This document shows, one piece after another, positions 60,856-64,000 of a stretch of DNA of 64,000 bases. Where the stretch lies: NCBI RefSeq assembly GCF_001690355.1, contig NZ_LZHG01000001.1, forward strand, positions 1 to 64,000, in the 5' to 3' direction. The notes under the pieces are model-generated. The model ran no database searches. It was given only the letters and a program-made list of their open reading frames with translations, and was not told the origin of the DNA. The first letter of the stretch is position 1; each line of letters starts with the position of its first letter. The DNA is from Gilliamella sp. Choc4-2. Lineage in GTDB: Bacteria > Pseudomonadota > Gammaproteobacteria > Enterobacterales > Orbaceae. A program made the translations under genes and the position numbers.

Positions 60856-60936
60856 TTATTTAGACAAGTTCATAACCGATAATGATTGTTTGAATTTATC
60901 TCCCCACATTTTGGGGTGACCCGATTGAGTGTCCAT
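60856..60936 (-). CDS. Candidate mgtA leader ORF 1 (26 codons)
   Basis: The ORF MDTQSGHPKMWGDKFKQSLS... ends in VMNLSK, with a strong AGGAGAAAT site directly upstream of its ATG, better than that of many genes here. Its codons 7-12 lie within a strong hairpin (CCCC/GGGG around AAAATGT, 60902-60916). It is the first translatable ORF in the long mgtA leader and may be a regulatory upstream ORF or an independent small protein. Confidence 0.45.
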   Translation of the reverse strand: MDTQSGHPKMWGDKFKQSLSVMNLSK

Positions 60937-61257
60937 ATTTCTCCTGTAAATTGAACTCAGCGCTTTGGATTTCAACTTTTCTTCACCCTCATTTTTAACA
61001 CCTTTATAGTTAAAAAAGTAAGAAAAAGCTCAAAGACGGGCAATTTATACGCCCTTACAGAAAATAAGTCAACGGGTCATATAAAATAATCTTTGTAAAT
61101 GCTTAAAAACAGCACTGAAAGTGCACAATATAGCTAACTATAGTGAAATCAATACAACTTTTGCCTACATCAGCAATTCTTTCATTATAACTGCTCATCT
61201 ATTACAACAATAAAAAATTAAAATTGCACATATCAAATAATTGACTTGCTATACAGC

Positions 61258-61294
61258 CATACTTAATGCCCTATTATAATAGACATTAAGTATG
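61258..61294. repeat. Inverted repeat at the topB stop codon
   Basis: Perfect 11-bp repeat CATACTTAATG (61258-61268) / CATTAAGTATG (61284-61294) with a 15-base loop, overlapping the topB stop. It may act as an RNA 3'-end structure; without a T run it is a poor intrinsic terminator. Confidence 0.5.
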
Positions 61295-63178
61295 AATATT
61301 TAATTGTGCATTTTTAAGTTGATCGACAAGATTAAGTAATGATTGATTAAGCTGAATCATAAATTGTTGATACGAAAATTCTTTTTTACTGATCTCCTCA
61401 AGCTGTAGTTCCCAATGTGCAGTCATATCTGGCATAGACATAATATCAGGAAGCGATAATATAAGATTTCGACCGACTTGTGTTGATTTTATCGATTTAC
61501 CTTGGCGAGTTAAAAACTGACGTTTAAATAACAGTTCAATTATACCTGCTCTTGTTGCCTCAGTACCTAAGCCATCCGTTTCACGTAATATTTTCTTGAT
61601 TTCAGGATCCTTAACAAATCGAGCAATACCGGTCATAGCTGAAAGCAAGGTGGCATCCGTAAATGGCTTTGGTGGTTGGGTTTCTTTACTGATAAGTTCT
61701 GCATCTATACATTGAACATTTTCACCTTTTTTAACTAATTTGGTTAAAAGTGCGTTACTATCGTTACTCTCATTTACGGAATCAGCTTGATTATTTTTGG
61801 TTCCAAATAATACTTTCCAACCAGCATCTAACATTTGGTTTGCTTTTGAAACGAATTTTCCACCTTGAATATCAACTTCAATTTGCAATTCAGAATACTT
61901 ATAAGCTGGATAAAATTGTGCTAAATATTGTGTTGCAATAACTTGATAAACTGCCTTCTCATTGCTAGACAAATTGTCCATTTTAGCCTTACGCAAAGTC
62001 GGGATAATAGCATGATGAGCTTCAACTTTTTTATCATTCCATATTTTTGTTCTTAAAGTAAAATCCGCATTATCAATCGCCGTTTTTAATTCAGGACAAT
62101 TATTTTCAATTGCCGATTTTACCCCTGTCACTTGCTTAAGATGCTCTTCTGGCAAATAACGACAATCCGATCTTGGATAAGTTATTAATTTGTGTTTTTC
62201 ATATAACGATTGACAAATATCGAGCACTTCTTGTGCGCTTAATCCATTTTTCTTTGCCATATCAATTTGTAATGCAGATAAATTAAATGGCATAGGAGGA
62301 GCTAGCTCTTTCTTTTTATTGCTAACTTTATCAATTACACCGATTTGATTTTTAATTCTTTTACAAACATTTTCTGCTAATGCCTTAACTAATACTCGTC
62401 CTTCTTCGTCTTGATAAGGAGCACAAGCTTCGCTAGGCAGCCACTTTGCTTTAAAAAGCTCATTATGTTTAGTTTGAATCACCGCAAAGACTTCATAAAA
62501 TGGTTTAGGCACAAACTGCTCTATCTCAAAATCTCGTCTTACAACCAAGCCTAAAATAGGAGTCTGCACTCGCCCAATTGATAACACACCGCGATAACCA
62601 TTTTTTTGTCCAACAATTGTACACAACCGACTCATATTAATACCATAAAGCCAGTCTGCTCGTGCTCTTGCTAATGCTGAAGTTGATAAAGGGATGAAAT
62701 CTTGATTACTACGTAATTGCTGTAATGATTTTTCAACAGCGCTAGCATTCAAATCGCTGATTAAACAACGTTGTATTGCTTTGCGTTTATCTGGGGGTAA
62801 TTGGCAATAATTTAAAACTTCATCAACTAATAATTGCCCTTCTCTATCAGGATCACCAGCATGCACAATCTGATCTGCTGATTTAATCAGTTCCACCAAA
62901 ATATCAAATTGCTTTTTCGTATTGTCTTTCGGCATCAATACCCACTTTTCAGGTACGATAGGCAAATCGCTAATTATCCATTTTTTATATCGGGGATCAT
63001 AAACTTCTGGTGTGGCTTGTTCTAATAAATGCCCAATACACCAGCTTACAACATCACCATTACTTGCTTTAATAAACCCATTACCCTTTTGATGAGGCTT
63101 GGGTAATACATCAGCAATAGCTCTTGCTAAACTAGGCTTTTCGGCAATAAATAAACGATAAGACTGATTAAATTGCAT
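61286..63178 (-). CDS. topB: DNA topoisomerase III
   Basis: A type IA topoisomerase with strong decatenase activity, 630 residues (E. coli 653). Seen: the TOPRIM start [68 protein letters not shown], the active-site tyrosine in [18 protein letters not shown] and [19 protein letters not shown]. No C-terminal zinc ribbons of the topA kind are present, as expected. It is monocistronic. Confidence 0.96.
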   Translation of the reverse strand: MQFNQSYRLFIAEKPSLARAIADVLPKPHQKGNGFIKASNGDVVSWCIGHLLEQATPEVYDPRYKKWIISDLPIVPEKWVLMPKDNTKKQFDILVELIKSADQIVHAGDPDREGQLLVDEVLNYCQLPPDKRKAIQRCLISDLNASAVEKSLQQLRSNQDFIPLSTSALARARADWLYGINMSRLCTIVGQKNGYRGVLSIGRVQTPILGLVVRRDFEIEQFVPKPFYEVFAVIQTKHNELFKAKWLPSEACAPYQDEEGRVLVKALAENVCKRIKNQIGVIDKVSNKKKELAPPMPFNLSALQIDMAKKNGLSAQEVLDICQSLYEKHKLITYPRSDCRYLPEEHLKQVTGVKSAIENNCPELKTAIDNADFTLRTKIWNDKKVEAHHAIIPTLRKAKMDNLSSNEKAVYQVIATQYLAQFYPAYKYSELQIEVDIQGGKFVSKANQMLDAGWKVLFGTKNNQADSVNESNDSNALLTKLVKKGENVQCIDAELISKETQPPKPFTDATLLSAMTGIARFVKDPEIKKILRETDGLGTEATRAGIIELLFKRQFLTRQGKSIKSTQVGRNLILSLPDIMSMPDMTAHWELQLEEISKKEFSYQQFMIQLNQSLLNLVDQLKNAQLNIHT

Positions 63179-63460
63179 AAAAATGATTATTCATTAAAAA
63201 ATTCCAAACAGCATAAGCTTGTTAAACTTATCGAACCAACAAACCAAATTTATTTTCAAATTCAAATAGTTGGTTGCATTTAGCTCTTAAAAGCATTACC
63301 CAAAAAAAGTTAAAATTAACATTTCATCGCCAATCCAGTCTTGATAATAAGCTTGAATCCATTTTAGGTGCATATCTTTAAATAACGATTTAATAATATC
63401 CATATTTTCAGCTTTATAACATTTATAATATTCTACTTACTTTTAAAAAAATCACGCCAC

Positions 63461-64000
63461 TTACCACCATTTTTTATATTTAAGCCAAATAACTGAAACA
63501 ATACAAATAACAGCAAGTAGTCCCATTAATCCAACAAAAGACCATCCTTGCTCACTAAAAGGAATACCAGCTAAATTGACCCCAAGCAAACTAGTTAAAA
63601 AAGTAATCGGCGTAAAAATAATGGTAAACAATGACATCAAATAAATTCGTTTATTGGTCGATTCAGCCAAAAAGCTATTAATTTGCTCCATAATTGATGC
63701 TAACCGTAATAAACAGCTATCAATGTCAGATATATAGTGATTTTGTTGATTGGAAATATCATGCAATCGTTGACGATCATTATCATCAATCCATGATATT
63801 CTTTCAGTTGAAATCTTAACAAAAATATCACGTTGCGGTGATAATAAGCGCCGTAAAACAATCAATTGCTTACGTACCCGACCTATTTCTTTATAAGAAA
63901 AGATACGTTGATTTAAAACTAAATCTTCGAGCTTAATAATTTTATTATGAACACTGTTAAAAGATAAATTCACTTGATCACTGATTAACTCAGATACTTG
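63461..64000 (-). CDS. zntB: CorA-family zinc transporter ZntB (C-terminal part, cut by window edge)
   Basis: The frame is open to the right edge: the last codons of the window read QVSELISDQVNLSFNSV on the minus strand, so the GTG at 63973 is not the start. About 179 C-terminal residues are visible. They hold the long stalk helix (RKQLIVLRRLLSPQRDIFVKI, LLRLASIMEQINSFLAESTNKRIYLMSL) and the two terminal membrane helices with the signature GVNLAGIPF in place of the GMN loop end. The match to E. coli ZntB (SLNRRTY.MSL...FLTGLFGVNLGGIP) is good. It is a pentameric zinc (or Mg2+) channel of the inner membrane. Confidence 0.9.
   Translation of the reverse strand, partial: QVSELISDQVNLSFNSVHNKIIKLEDLVLNQRIFSYKEIGRVRKQLIVLRRLLSPQRDIFVKISTERISWIDDNDRQRLHDISNQQNHYISDIDSCLLRLASIMEQINSFLAESTNKRIYLMSLFTIIFTPITFLTSLLGVNLAGIPFSEQGWSFVGLMGLLAVICIVSVIWLKYKKWW

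Larger units (their letters stand above)
60520..61285 (-). promoter_or_regulatory. Long mgtA 5' leader and upstream region
   Basis: 766 bases between mgtA and topB with no normal-sized gene. The mgtA-proximal 420 bases contain two short ORFs with ribosome-binding sites, a CCCC/GGGG hairpin and a weak terminator. Further out, GGGCGTATAAATTGCCC (61027-61043 on the minus strand) forms another small hairpin. Enterobacterial mgtA leaders sense Mg2+ and proline in this way; that the same happens here is an inference. Confidence 0.55.

Overview
This AT-rich chromosomal window comes from a gammaproteobacterium. Gene order such as matP-topA-cysB, pepA-holC-valS, lptF-lptG, hisGDCBHAFI and hemA/lolB-ispE, together with ybiI, ydhL, ydcH and the ynb genes, is enterobacterial in style, but the base composition is much more AT-rich. 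The combination fits an Orbaceae-type gut symbiont (Gilliamella/Frischella/Orbus). That assignment is an inference from memory and was not tested by a search.

Layout. (1) 1-1175: the start of a type VI secretion VgrG gene cut by the window edge, and tRNA-Leu(CAA). (2) 1270-4839: two small zinc/cysteine proteins, then hemA facing lolB-ispE. (3) 5388-12666: a complete histidine operon behind a classical His-codon leader peptide and attenuator. (4) 12743-18822: cysB, topA, matP and a divergent amidohydrolase. (5) 18896-20312: decayed genes. (6) 20625-28583: a putrescine-type permease with a structured leader, an HPr protein, a five-gene ynb-type lipid cassette and queH. (7) 29237-30910: an SMR pump, a wrecked phage integrase and tRNA-Lys. 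(8) 31093-38381: valS, holC and pepA, divergent from lptF-lptG. (9) 38530-44520: an msrA-cytochrome b561-msrB cluster, ybiI, a zinc ribbon, a DUF421 protein, nsrR and hcp. (10) 44521-50904: a gene-poor kilobase followed by a seven-gene operon built around an AfsA-type hotdog protein. (11) 51256-57465: tRNA-Gly and tRNA-Leu, erpA, hemL, bcp, perM, yjgR and ydcH. (12) 57628-64000: mgtA with a long leader holding two short ORFs, topB, and the end of zntB.

The most interesting unit is the operon at 45626-50904. Its third gene carries the AfsA signature (HVPGMMLLEAARQAG). AfsA in Streptomyces builds the carbon skeleton of gamma-butyrolactone hormones. Around it are a flavodoxin-fold quinone/NADPH reductase, a DUF2867 protein, a shortened Old Yellow Enzyme, two short-chain dehydrogenases and a YCII-like protein, all tightly spaced. 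Condensing enzyme, ene-reductase and ketoreductases are the classes expected for a butenolide or butyrolactone-like small molecule. This would be unusual in a gammaproteobacterium. The product is unknown.

Other items worth attention are a b-type cytochrome translationally linked to MsrA, an hcp gene without its hcr reductase but with an NsrR-like operator, short ORFs and a weak terminator ahead of mgtA, a rearranged ynb cassette with an extra membrane protein, and several decayed genes including an integrase beside tRNA-Lys.
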